Origin: ANME-2 cluster archaeon
Lineage (GTDB): Archaea; Halobacteriota; Methanosarcinia; Methanosarcinales; Methanogasteraceae
Direction: 5' to 3'
Assembly (NCBI GenBank): GCA_003601535.1
Contig: PIXW01000170.1
Coordinates: 1 to 8,712 of the forward strand
Length of the DNA stretch: 8,712 bases
Positions 1-6,402 of the stretch are shown here, in pieces. Numbering within the stretch: the stretch's first letter is position 1; each line of letters begins with the position of its first letter. Made by a program: the position numbers and the translations under genes. The notes below the pieces were generated by a model, which made no database searches, had not been told where the DNA came from, and saw nothing but the letters and a program-made list of their open reading frames with translations.

Positions 1-111
1 TCGATTCTCGAGCGCTCTGATCTCTGCCTGATCGATGCATTCACAGGCGTTTCGACCGATGGATTCGTACAGGCATGGAAGGATACGGCAGCGATGGTTG
101 TTACGATATGA
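1..111 (+). CDS. C-terminal fragment of an unrecognised protein (cut by window edge)
   Basis: Frame 1 is open from the window edge to a TGA at 109-111, giving 36 residues that end in AAMVVTI. The fragment has a mixed, protein-like composition (it includes LCLIDAFTGVSTDG) and codon use like its neighbours. The other two + frames stop within about 30 bases. I do not recognise the family; the IDAF stretch vaguely recalls a beta-strand of a P-loop ATPase, but that is too little to name it. It would lie upstream of ribH on the same strand, 163 bases away, so co-transcription is possible but not shown. The opposite strand is also open here, so chance openness cannot be excluded. Confidence 0.4.
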   Translation, partial: SILERSDLCLIDAFTGVSTDGFVQAWKDTAAMVVTI

Positions 112-274
112 GGATGCAAAACCCAACATTTATCTACTATCGATACGAAAACATACACATGGAATTCGGGAAATCCTTCATAGGTTGTTTGATTTCATAC
201 AGCCATCCATCCCCTCAAAATAGATGTTCTCGGATTCCATTTTTTAGTTTTAATATCGCAGATGGAGATTAATA
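112..274 (+). promoter_or_regulatory. AT-rich leader and promoter region of ribH
   Basis: This is a non-coding stretch between the upstream stop codon and ribH. It holds several TATA-like candidates: the AAAATAG near 217-223, and the T-rich run and TTTTAATA near 239-254. The first would place the transcription start about 25 bases downstream and leave a leader of roughly 30 bases containing the GGAG Shine-Dalgarno at 264-267. I cannot decide between the candidates from sequence alone. No stable hairpin or known riboswitch is apparent; in particular there is no recognisable FMN-riboswitch pattern. Confidence 0.35.
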
Positions 275-688
275 ATGGCTATTCGATTGGGATTCGTGGT
301 ATCTGAGTTCAACCGGGATCTGACATACCAGATGGAACTGCTTGGAAGAGAACATGCCGGGTTTCTTGGTGCTGTTGTTGTTGAGACGATCATGGTTCCA
401 GGAGTGTATGATATGCCTCTTGCGATTAAGAAGCTCGTATCCGATGAGAGGATCGATGCTGTCGTAACCATCGGCTGCGTGATCGAAGGCGCAACCAACC
501 ACGATGAGATCGTGGTGCAGCACGCAGCAAGAAAGATCATGGATCTCGCACTTGAGTATGACAAACCGGTCACGCTCGGTATATCAGGTCCTGGAATGAC
601 ACGCATGGAAGCGCATCAGCGTGTGGATTATGCAAAGCGTGCGGTCGAGGCTGCTGTGAAGATGGTGAACCGGATCAGTGAGAGATGA
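275..688 (+). CDS. ribH: 6,7-dimethyl-8-ribityllumazine synthase (archaeal type)
   Basis: This enzyme condenses 5-amino-6-ribitylamino-uracil with 3,4-dihydroxy-2-butanone 4-phosphate to make lumazine, the penultimate step of riboflavin synthesis, in the cytoplasm. The 137-residue length matches archaeal homologues. Visible motifs are the substrate-binding SEFNRDLT at 10-17, VPGVYDMP at 41-48, and GCVIEGATNHDEIV at 67-80 with the expected catalytic histidine at 76. The archaeal-type ISGPGMTRMEAHQRVDY follows from about 103. The overall sequence closely resembles the Methanocaldococcus enzyme as I remember it. The family usually forms pentamers or 60-mer capsids. ATG 275 is chosen because GGAG (264-267) lies 7 bases upstream and the protein begins right at the first conserved strand. 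Methanogen-type archaea need riboflavin for F420 precursors and flavins. It converges with the protease gene. Confidence 0.97.
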   Translation: MAIRLGFVVSEFNRDLTYQMELLGREHAGFLGAVVVETIMVPGVYDMPLAIKKLVSDERIDAVVTIGCVIEGATNHDEIVVQHAARKIMDLALEYDKPVTLGISGPGMTRMEAHQRVDYAKRAVEAAVKMVNRISER

Positions 689-932
689 TTGCGACCTTGT
701 GCAGTATCTCCGAAAGAAATTGATCATGCAGGTGTTGGACTCACATAAGAGCTCGTTACGTGGTAAGGTTCATAACAATCGCGTACACAAAAAAATCGAC
801 AGCGTGCGTGCATAAAATGAAAAATACGCCGGTCATCAGGATCCTTATCGTCTCTTCTGCCGGGATCATGACAATCGGCAAAGTATATTGAAGTTCTATC
901 GGTGTATGTCTTCTATGTCCCAATTCTCGAGG
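689..932. other. Convergent spacer between ribH and the protease gene, with a possible small ORF
   Basis: These 244 bases separate two convergent genes. There is no RNA gene that I can see. On the - strand the protease frame stays open for 58 codons after its TAA, to a TAA at 756-758. An ATG within it at 869 would give a 37-residue peptide with a hydrophobic stretch (LMTGVFFILC, then DFFVYAIVMNL) that could span a membrane. No Shine-Dalgarno precedes that ATG, so I do not call it as a gene. Confidence 0.3.
789..795 (-). terminator. T7 tract, candidate terminator of the protease transcript
   Basis: Seven consecutive A on the given strand read as T7 on the - strand, about 140 bases beyond the protease stop. 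Archaeal RNA polymerase typically terminates at T-rich tracts without a hairpin, so this is the best candidate here. It lies inside the open frame that follows the protease, which would argue against that frame being translated on a full-length transcript. The position is seen; the role is inferred. Confidence 0.3.
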
Positions 933-3419
933 TTATAATTCACCTATATTACCTAACTGGTAGTCTGCAAGTTTTGCAACATCGTAGACATCGATCAAAC
1001 CATTGTTGTTAAAGTCGCCTACAACAAGATTCTCTGACGTGGTTGCGAGGTTACCTGATTGAAGATTTGCGATCTCTGCAACATCGCCAATATCGATCAC
1101 ATCATTGCCATTGAAATCACCCTTCATCAGAATCGTAATGCTGCCGTCTTCAATGATCGCTGGCGCGAATGCATTGAAGTCTGTATCCGACAGCATCATC
1201 GCAGTGTTCACAAACTTCAGATCAGTGGACAGACCATTGTTGTCAGCAAGATGGAATGTCACATCAACGATGGGTGTTGTGCCTGCTACTGTGATGCCAG
1301 CACTCGTCAACGACATTCTTGCCATCCCAGCCGTATTATCGATATTCGGAGTTCCCTGCATATCCATGGTAACGACCGATGTGTTGACAGACATGTTCAG
1401 CACCTGCACGACTGATGGATTGTACGTGATGGTTGGCGAGACTCCGGTGATGTTCTCCGCATGAGCCAGACCGATCTGCACGGTCACAACACTGCCCTTT
1501 GAACCGGTGGCTGATCCAATACTTACGGTGTCACCAATCACTGTATCAATCACCGTATATGACGTTGAATTGTTCCAGCCAGCATTGCCTGATGCATCGA
1601 TAGCGGATACATTGACAACGTGGGTGCCTCCGGCGGCTGCGATGATAATGCCAGACCACACATCACCACTCCTGACGAGTTCTACCCCGTCAGCGGCTAC
1701 ACTGGACACTTCATCATCATCTGCAGCATTGCATGTGACAAGAATAGAATCGCCTGCGGTCACCTCTGTTTTATTGAGACTCACCGAACTAACCACTGGT
1801 GGTGTGATGTCTGATGCCAGAGTTTCGAACCTGCCCAGACCATCATAAGCGATATCGTACGTGCCTGCCGTACCTGCTGCACAATTATCAAGAACGATAT
1901 CCCATTTCTCGTTCCATGGACTGTTCAGTACGCTCTGCCAGATCAGCGTATTTGCGATCTGACCGGTTGGACTGGAAATCACGCTTTCAACACCATAAAA
2001 ATCCAGTGGAGTATTGATGAGCGTATCCCCTTCATTTACCGGATCGGGTTGAATATAGATCCTGTACTGCGTATCCGGTATGAGCCCATAAACTTTCACA
2101 TAGACATCATCACCGAGCAGGTATCCGTTCTTCTCCATTCCGGTTGAATCGGTGGAGATCACCTTTGGAGTAACGGTTAAATGCACCGGAATGCGCAGAG
2201 TCTCATGATCATCGTCTGTAATGGTGATGTTCGCACTATGGCTGCCCGCGCTCAAACCAGTGGCATCGTACGTCACGGTAATGTTTGCAAGGCTTCCGGG
2301 TTCCACCGTACCGTTTGTCGGAGATTCGATCAGCCAGCCCTCATCATCGATCATCGAATATGTCAGCAGGTCGTCTCCATTATTTGTGACCGTCAGATTC
2401 ATTGAACCATTGCCATCGATTGGTACGGTCGCATTGACCTCGGCAGGATCAACCAGTATCACCGGTGCACCTGGACAGGTTGTATTTATCACCGCATATC
2501 CATAGTTATATTGTTCAAGATTTCCATAACGGACCCTTGCATAACCATTCTCGCCCCAGTATTTGCCCCAGCTGTTCTTGATGATCCAGCAATCTTCCGC
2601 ATCGTTATACCCGACCAGCACAACGCAGTGATTTGCCCAGCCGACCCCATCTGAAAACGATACAGTGGGTTCATAGATTCCCCCGGTATAGTAGAACCAG
2701 TCATCAGGCACCTTCAATACCACAACCATCGGACCGTATTCATGGAGAGCCCATTTGTAAGCATCGGTTGTGGAGTCGATGTATGCGAAGTCTTCGATCT
2801 TCCATACGTGTTCTGCCCAGTCATCACATGGTGTGCATGCGCTGTTACGTGCCCTGTATGAAAAACATGTTTCATTCGGCACCCCGTGATCTCTGATGTA
2901 AGCAAGCGCACCGGTCGGGTATCCACCGCCACAACTCCCGGCGTTACAGCAATCCGATACAAGACACTGTTCTGACAGATCAACGTCTTTTGTCGGATCG
3001 CCTGCATCGATATCGATCATCGCCTCCACAGCACCAATCACGCCAAATGCCCAGCAACTTCCACAGGATCCCTGATTCCTAACCGGTGTCATCCAGTTCT
3101 TGCCGTCCTTATTACGCCAGTCAAATGTGCCGTAGGACACCCCCGCGCCAACAGGCGGACACATCACAGTGAGATTCTCCGGAACCGGAGTAATCCTTGC
3201 ACTGCACAATCTCCTCTTCTCTTCTATCGAAAGCCCTGAGACAGATGTTGTGCCCGCAACCCAGTTGCTCCCATTCGCTCTTATTGCTGTATTTATGGTA
3301 TCTATTCTTGTAAGTTCATCCTGTGATACCGATCCATCACCCGAAACTGCCGAAACTGCGCAGATCATGGTTAATAGAATCGATATCGCGAGAATATGCG
3401 CTGATTTACTCTTGTTCAT
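933..3419 (-). CDS. Secreted papain-family (C1) cysteine protease with Ig-like, cohesin-like and dockerin modules
   Basis: An 828-residue exported protease. Residues 1-25 form a signal peptide (basic start, hydrophobic core, AVSA end). Residues 31-75 resemble the tail of an inhibitory propeptide. The peptidase domain spans about 97-315 with oxyanion Gln116, nucleophile Cys122 in QGSCGSCWAF, His264 in WANHCVVLVGY and Asn282 in KNSWGKYWGENGY, so it should be active. Then follow an Ig-like domain of the SPTNGTVEPG type (about 318-418), an unrecognised beta region (419-536), a second Ig-like domain (540-625), a cohesin-like domain (628-763) and a type I dockerin (767-823). The two dockerin loops have ligands D768/N770/N772/D776/D779 and D802/N804/N806/D810/D813. 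Over a dozen NxS/T sequons suggest surface glycosylation. ATG 3419 has a perfect AGGAGG (3427-3432) 7 bases upstream. It is transcribed alone, 257 bases after nadK. Likely role: extracellular protein degradation or wall remodelling on a cohesin-dockerin scaffold; the scaffold part is inferred. Confidence 0.93.
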   Translation of the reverse strand: MNKSKSAHILAISILLTMICAVSAVSGDGSVSQDELTRIDTINTAIRANGSNWVAGTTSVSGLSIEEKRRLCSARITPVPENLTVMCPPVGAGVSYGTFDWRNKDGKNWMTPVRNQGSCGSCWAFGVIGAVEAMIDIDAGDPTKDVDLSEQCLVSDCCNAGSCGGGYPTGALAYIRDHGVPNETCFSYRARNSACTPCDDWAEHVWKIEDFAYIDSTTDAYKWALHEYGPMVVVLKVPDDWFYYTGGIYEPTVSFSDGVGWANHCVVLVGYNDAEDCWIIKNSWGKYWGENGYARVRYGNLEQYNYGYAVINTTCPGAPVILVDPAEVNATVPIDGNGSMNLTVTNNGDDLLTYSMIDDEGWLIESPTNGTVEPGSLANITVTYDATGLSAGSHSANITITDDDHETLRIPVHLTVTPKVISTDSTGMEKNGYLLGDDVYVKVYGLIPDTQYRIYIQPDPVNEGDTLINTPLDFYGVESVISSPTGQIANTLIWQSVLNSPWNEKWDIVLDNCAAGTAGTYDIAYDGLGRFETLASDITPPVVSSVSLNKTEVTAGDSILVTCNAADDDEVSSVAADGVELVRSGDVWSGIIIAAAGGTHVVNVSAIDASGNAGWNNSTSYTVIDTVIGDTVSIGSATGSKGSVVTVQIGLAHAENITGVSPTITYNPSVVQVLNMSVNTSVVTMDMQGTPNIDNTAGMARMSLTSAGITVAGTTPIVDVTFHLADNNGLSTDLKFVNTAMMLSDTDFNAFAPAIIEDGSITILMKGDFNGNDVIDIGDVAEIANLQSGNLATTSENLVVGDFNNNGLIDVYDVAKLADYQLGNIGEL

Positions 3420-3565
3420 TTAATTTCCTCCTATAGAATTCGTCTCTGCGCGTACCATGTCATCGATGCGCTATCGAAATCGATATGCGAAGCCGATACT
3501 CCAATCTTCCCTGTAATTGGATTGTGTATTCTGCTATTGTTTTGACGCACAGAGATTCCCCCACA

Positions 3566-3594
3566 TGTACATCATTATGTACATTATCATAATG
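3566..3594. promoter_or_regulatory. Two overlapping perfect inverted repeats upstream of the protease gene
   Basis: TGTACAT (3566-3572) and ATGTACA (3577-3583) form a perfect 7-bp inverted repeat with a 4-base spacer. Overlapping it, CATTAT (3582-3587) and ATAATG (3589-3594) form a perfect 6-bp repeat with a 1-base spacer. They lie about 150 bases upstream of the protease start. Reading the - strand, an AT-rich GGTTTAAATG near 3609-3618 could be the TATA box, which would place transcription initiation near 3585, on the palindromes. That geometry would suit an operator bound by a dimeric repressor. The repeats are seen; the operator role is inferred. Confidence 0.4.
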
Positions 3595-3676
3595 AGATAT
3601 TTCTTTCATTTAAACCTTACGGAGGTTGGAGGCTATCCACCACACCGCAACTCAACGCCCCGTGCCACAGACACGT

Positions 3677-4510
3677 TTACAGTTTGCTCCGCACCTTCTC
3701 ATAGAACCACCATCCGGTCTTTACAAACAGCGCGGACTCCTCTGCTGTTGTGATGGTGATGACATCACCAGCATGTACCGACTGCGTGTGCTGTCCATCG
3801 ATCACGATAGCCGCATCCTTGAAAGCTGGTATCGGCTCAACCGTGATCACACTCTCAGAGGAGACTACCCACGGTCTCGACGACAGTTTGTATGGTGCAA
3901 GCGGCACGACGACCACGCCACTTACCTTCGGGTCAACGATCGGACCTCCTGCACTCATTGCATAAGCTGTTGAGCCGGTTGGCGTTGCAAAGACGATGCC
4001 ATCTGCGCGCAGACAGTCGAGTTCATGATCATCCACCAGAATACGGAATGCAAACATCTTGGCAGGACGTGTCGTAACGATCACCGCTTCATTGGTTGCA
4101 CGCGGGAGCGTATCTCCGTTGATACGGATCGTAAGCCGCATCCGTTCCTCGACTTTAAACTCAGTTAGCACATCATCGATCATCTCGAGCGCGTTTTCGG
4201 GTGTGGCATCCGCAAGAAAACCGACTCTTCCAAAATTGATTCCAAGAATCGGTATCTGTGTTCGCAGTTTCTGGATGGTGCGCAGAATCGTACCGTCACC
4301 TCCGATGACGATCAGCAGATCAGCTCTTAGCTCTTCGATTGAAACGCCGTCGATCCCGAGTCCGGAGGCAGTATCCTGCTCGAATATGATCTCTTCGATA
4401 CCTGATCTCGATTCGAGATGTCTGTACACCAGTTCTGCCAGTTTGATTGCACCGGGTTCGTCGTATCGAGAAACGATTCCGACCCGCTTTACGATCCTGT
4501 TCATGCTCAT
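3677..4510 (-). CDS. nadK: NAD kinase (ATP/polyphosphate-NAD kinase)
   Basis: Phosphorylates NAD+ to NADP+ in the cytoplasm and is the source of the cell's NADP(H). The 277-residue length is standard. The N-terminal alpha/beta domain carries the GGDGT motif at 70-74 (catalytic Asp72), followed by PILGINFGRVGFL at 87-99. NEA at 140-142 and ADGIVFATPTGSTAYAMSAGGP (about 169-190) form the NAD site, and VIDGQ sits at 236-240. All signature residues are present. Two ATGs compete (4510 and 4504). GAGG lies 4 bases before the first and 10 before the second, so the true start could be either and the difference is only two residues. The gene is divergent from the membrane-protein gene at 4618. The near-symmetric TATA at 4576-4582 would place its transcription start near 4552. 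Confidence 0.96.
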   Translation of the reverse strand: MSMNRIVKRVGIVSRYDEPGAIKLAELVYRHLESRSGIEEIIFEQDTASGLGIDGVSIEELRADLLIVIGGDGTILRTIQKLRTQIPILGINFGRVGFLADATPENALEMIDDVLTEFKVEERMRLTIRINGDTLPRATNEAVIVTTRPAKMFAFRILVDDHELDCLRADGIVFATPTGSTAYAMSAGGPIVDPKVSGVVVVPLAPYKLSSRPWVVSSESVITVEPIPAFKDAAIVIDGQHTQSVHAGDVITITTAEESALFVKTGWWFYEKVRSKL

Positions 4511-4573
4511 GGCGCCTCAGTAACTATGGAAGGCGAGTTGTTACATTAGTGTTGTGTGCCGCTCTTGCAAAAC

Positions 4574-4600
4574 GATTTATAAGGAGCATGTTTATATATT
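4574..4600. promoter_or_regulatory. TATA elements in the nadK / membrane-protein divergent region
   Basis: TTTATAA at 4576-4582 reads TTATAAA on the other strand, so it can serve either direction. On - it predicts a start near 4552 for nadK. On + it predicts a start near 4605, just before the Shine-Dalgarno. A second, stronger-looking TTTATATATT at 4591-4600 would direct + transcription to begin about at the ATG (4618) and give a leaderless message. Which is used cannot be told from sequence. Confidence 0.5.
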
Positions 4601-4617
4601 TCAGGGAGGTGTATGCC

Positions 4618-5391
4618 ATGAGATTGATCTCAGGTCGTGTTCGGAGAAGGAAAGTTTTGATGGTTGCGGCGGTACTCGTTGTACTGGTCTCGATTTTACC
4701 GGTGATAGGTGCTCAGGAGAGAGTCTCTCCTGAACTGACAGCAACAAGAGACATTCGTCCAGTTACTGGTTCTGTGTTCGATGTTGTGCTAACATTGAAT
4801 GTCACACCGGATGCGAGTCAGAAGATAAGCAGTCTTGAGCTGGATGAAACCATCCCAGCTGGCTGGATCGTGACCCGTGCCGATCATGCAGAAGCGATAT
4901 TCGATGCTTCTGAGTCTGAATTACGGTGGACATGGCTATCTGCAGGTGCTGAGGATGACCGGACGATCACCTACGAAATAAAAGCATCTCCCAATACTAC
5001 TGAAGGAAGTTATCCGATCTCAGGCAGAGTTTCAGGTGTCAATGTGACCGGCACGAGCGTTGGAGGCGATCTCGTTGTAACTGTTACATCCCCGACTTCA
5101 ACGAGTCCTCCGGCAGTATGGGTTGCAGGTACGGCGTTTGCGCTGATGTTTGTAACGTTCTGGGGAATGATTCTGCTCGGATGGTTGAAGGATAAGGATC
5201 ATAAACTCGATAAAGGTGAGATGAGAAGAGCCATCGCAGGGACGTTCGTCGTTGGTTTCATAATTCTAACGGTTTCTTCATGCACCGGCTTTGGTATCTT
5301 TCAAAAAGAGATTGTTCAGGCGTATACCCAGCTCACCTTCATTGTCGTTGGTTTCTATTTTGGCGCCAGAACAGCAGTGACATCCGGATAA
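4618..5391 (+). CDS. Unrecognised membrane protein: exported beta domain plus three C-terminal membrane helices
   Basis: A 257-residue protein I cannot assign to a family. Residues 1-31 are a signal peptide or anchor: RVRRRK followed by a long hydrophobic run to VIGAQ. Residues 35-158 look like one extracytoplasmic Ig-like beta domain, with features such as DETIPAGW, LRWTWLSAGAEDDRTITYEI and two NxT sequons. A Ser/Thr/Pro linker (159-166) leads to helix 1 (about 167-190), a charged loop KDKDHKLDKGEMRR (191-204), helix 2 (205-222) and helix 3 (237-255), which ends GFYFGARTA. The GFYFG ending is a feature I associate with small archaeal membrane proteins. ATG 4618 is chosen because GGGAGGTG (4604-4611) lies 6 bases upstream and the signal peptide starts there. 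The in-frame ATG 4588 lies before the stronger TATA box and only 1 base after an AGGAG. A membrane sensor or pore subunit is conceivable but unproven. Confidence 0.85.
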   Translation: MRLISGRVRRRKVLMVAAVLVVLVSILPVIGAQERVSPELTATRDIRPVTGSVFDVVLTLNVTPDASQKISSLELDETIPAGWIVTRADHAEAIFDASESELRWTWLSAGAEDDRTITYEIKASPNTTEGSYPISGRVSGVNVTGTSVGGDLVVTVTSPTSTSPPAVWVAGTAFALMFVTFWGMILLGWLKDKDHKLDKGEMRRAIAGTFVVGFIILTVSSCTGFGIFQKEIVQAYTQLTFIVVGFYFGARTAVTSG

Positions 5392-5397
5392 CCGCAA

Positions 5398-5469
5398 TGG
5401 ACTCGGCGGGATTCGAACCCGCGGCCTTTACGTTGCGAACGTAACGATCTACCCCTGATCTACGAGCCC
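5398..5469 (-). tRNA. tRNA-Ala, anticodon CGC
   Basis: The - strand folds into a complete 72-base cloverleaf. The acceptor is GGGCTCG/CGAGTCC, with a G3:U70 wobble that is the alanine identity signal. The D arm is GATC/GATC, and the anticodon stem TTACG/CGTAA encloses loop TTCGCAA, so the anticodon is CGC (reads GCG). The variable region has 5 bases, the T arm is GCGGG/CCCGC with loop TTCGAAT, and the discriminator is A. The 3' CCA is not encoded and no intron is present. G15 is present in the D loop, the position that RaSEA helps convert to archaeosine. Its 5' end is one base after the aEF1-beta stop, so it is probably processed out of a shared transcript, though a promoter inside the upstream gene is not excluded. 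It ends 6 bases from the convergent membrane-protein gene. Confidence 0.97.
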
Positions 5470-5470
5470 T

Positions 5471-5740
5471 TTACAGTAGTCTGCCGATCTCGACCACCTG
5501 CACGCTTTCGACATCTGGCACCTGCGCAAACGCTTTTTCGACCGGTTCGGTTCCGCCCTCGACATCGCCAACAACAACAGTCACCATCAGAGCAACAAGC
5601 CCAAATGCAACTGGCTCTTCTGTGATCCCTCTCAGTTCAATGCCTGCTGGTATCGCAGATGTGAGATTTTCTTTGAGCGTTTCGAGGTCGATATCCACGC
5701 CTGCTGGCATGATCTTAATTACTGCTACTACTTCTCCCAT
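5471..5740 (-). CDS. ef1b: Translation elongation factor aEF1-beta
   Basis: Guanine-nucleotide exchange factor that recharges aEF1-alpha with GTP during elongation. The 89 residues match the archaeal family, which is just the C-terminal catalytic domain of eukaryotic EF1B. Recognisable are MGEVVAVIKIMP at 1-12, the helix LETLKENL from residue 19, LRGITEEPVAFGL at 36-48, the strand LMVTVVV, EGGTEPVEKA at 61-70 and VESVQVVEIGRL at the end. ATG 5740 follows GAGGTG (5749-5754) with 8 bases between. The zinc-ribbon gene ends 18 bases upstream and the pair is commonly adjacent in euryarchaea. A tRNA-Ala gene follows after one base. Confidence 0.96.
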   Translation of the reverse strand: MGEVVAVIKIMPAGVDIDLETLKENLTSAIPAGIELRGITEEPVAFGLVALMVTVVVGDVEGGTEPVEKAFAQVPDVESVQVVEIGRLL

Positions 5741-5758
5741 TTAATCAACACCTCATGG

Positions 5759-5932
5759 TCATGGTCCTGTAAATCCGCATTTGGGGCAGGTGTACACATT
5801 GCTCTGCTTACGGCATGAAACGCATCTGCCGATTGTTGTTCCACAGATCGGACACGGAAACTGCGTGTATCCAGGTTCAACCAGATGCACACCGCATGAT
5901 GTGCAATACTTTTCAGTGGTTCTCTTCGCCAT
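5759..5932 (-). CDS. Small zinc-ribbon, translation-associated protein (COG2888 type)
   Basis: A 57-residue protein with four CxxC knuckles: YCTSCG (C10/C13), CPIC (C27/C30), CVSC (C37/C40) and CPKC (C49/C52), and the characteristic ending [11 protein letters not shown]. The eight cysteines should bind two zinc ions. Archaeal homologues are annotated as Zn-ribbon RNA-binding proteins with a suspected role in translation; the exact job is unknown. The length is normal for the family. ATG 5932 lies 23 bases after the DUF123 stop. I see no clear Shine-Dalgarno before it, so translation may depend on coupling. Eighteen bases downstream begins aEF1-beta, a typical neighbour that supports the call. 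Confidence 0.93.
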   Translation of the reverse strand: MAKRTTEKYCTSCGVHLVEPGYTQFPCPICGTTIGRCVSCRKQSNVYTCPKCGFTGP

Positions 5933-5955
5933 TGGTAATCAGTTTCGCGATAGTA

Positions 5956-6402
5956 TCATTTAAGCATTGTGGAGATGAGCCCTGCACTGGTATGCGCCTG
6001 CATGACAGTATCCGGTAGATGTTCGTACCGCTCAGCAAAATGCAGATGCGATACGCAGGAGCAGTCTGTGCAACCGAATCCTGTGATGGGTTTGTATGTA
6101 GCACCGATCCTTCTGGCTACGGCGCATTCAAGATCCTGATCGGTTGGCGATACAACCGCGCATCGAAACGAAGTGATCGGCAGCAGGTAATCGATGTGCC
6201 ACCTCCGGGTTCTATTTCTGCCATACAGGACATCGATGTGGCGGTTGACTCGCTTGAATCCGCCGGATCCACGTGCTGATCCTGTATAGGTATAGTATCC
6301 TTTCTTCAGGTGCAAAATTCCAAGTTTTCCAACTTCCCTCTCGGCATCTTCATGCAGCTGCAGGATCAGTGTGTAGATCCCCTTATCATAGTTCAGATTC
6401 AA
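5956..6402 (-). CDS. DUF123 / Uri-superfamily GIY-YIG-related protein
   Basis: A 148-residue member of the DUF123 (COG1833) family, distantly related to GIY-YIG nucleases. Visible are KGIYTLIL (7-14), GYYTYTGSA (35-43), the conserved RWHIDYLL (67-74), Glu92 and [13 protein letters not shown] (108-120). The last is a Cys/His cluster typical of the family that may bind metal. The biological substrate is not established; in some archaea and bacteria the domain is fused to other DNA-repair proteins. The start is a TTG (6402) inside the end of the S2 gene, giving a 17-base overlap. GAGGA precedes it by about 3 bases, and no in-frame ATG lies before the conserved KGIYTL, so the non-ATG start is the only sensible one. 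The overlap indicates translational coupling to rpsB, an unusual partner for a nuclease-like protein. The last 25 residues after the Cys/His cluster look like a short extension. Confidence 0.9.
   Translation of the reverse strand: MNLNYDKGIYTLILQLHEDAEREVGKLGILHLKKGYYTYTGSARGSGGFKRVNRHIDVLYGRNRTRRWHIDYLLPITSFRCAVVSPTDQDLECAVARRIGATYKPITGFGCTDCSCVSHLHFAERYEHLPDTVMQAHTSAGLISTMLK

Noticed and set aside
250..606. 118-codon open frame on the - strand
   Set aside because: It lies antisense to the clearly assigned ribH and has no recognisable motif or ribosome site.
689..932. Search for a structured RNA or riboswitch in the convergent spacer
   Set aside because: No stable hairpin series or known aptamer motif was found; short complementary stretches such as the one around GGATCC are too weak.
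1059..2505. Several 60-120 codon + strand frames (for example 1105-1464, 1507-1848, 2221-2505)
   Set aside because: All lie antisense to the protease, whose domains are unambiguous; their Thr/Ser/Ala-rich products are the usual mirror of a Val/Thr/Asn-rich gene.
4059..4523. 154-codon + strand frame
   Set aside because: Entirely antisense to nadK, low-complexity Ser/Arg/Ile composition, no ribosome site.
4447..4617. Upstream extension of the membrane-protein frame to ATG 4447
   Set aside because: The added residues overlap the nadK start, run through both TATA elements and precede a textbook Shine-Dalgarno and signal peptide at 4618.
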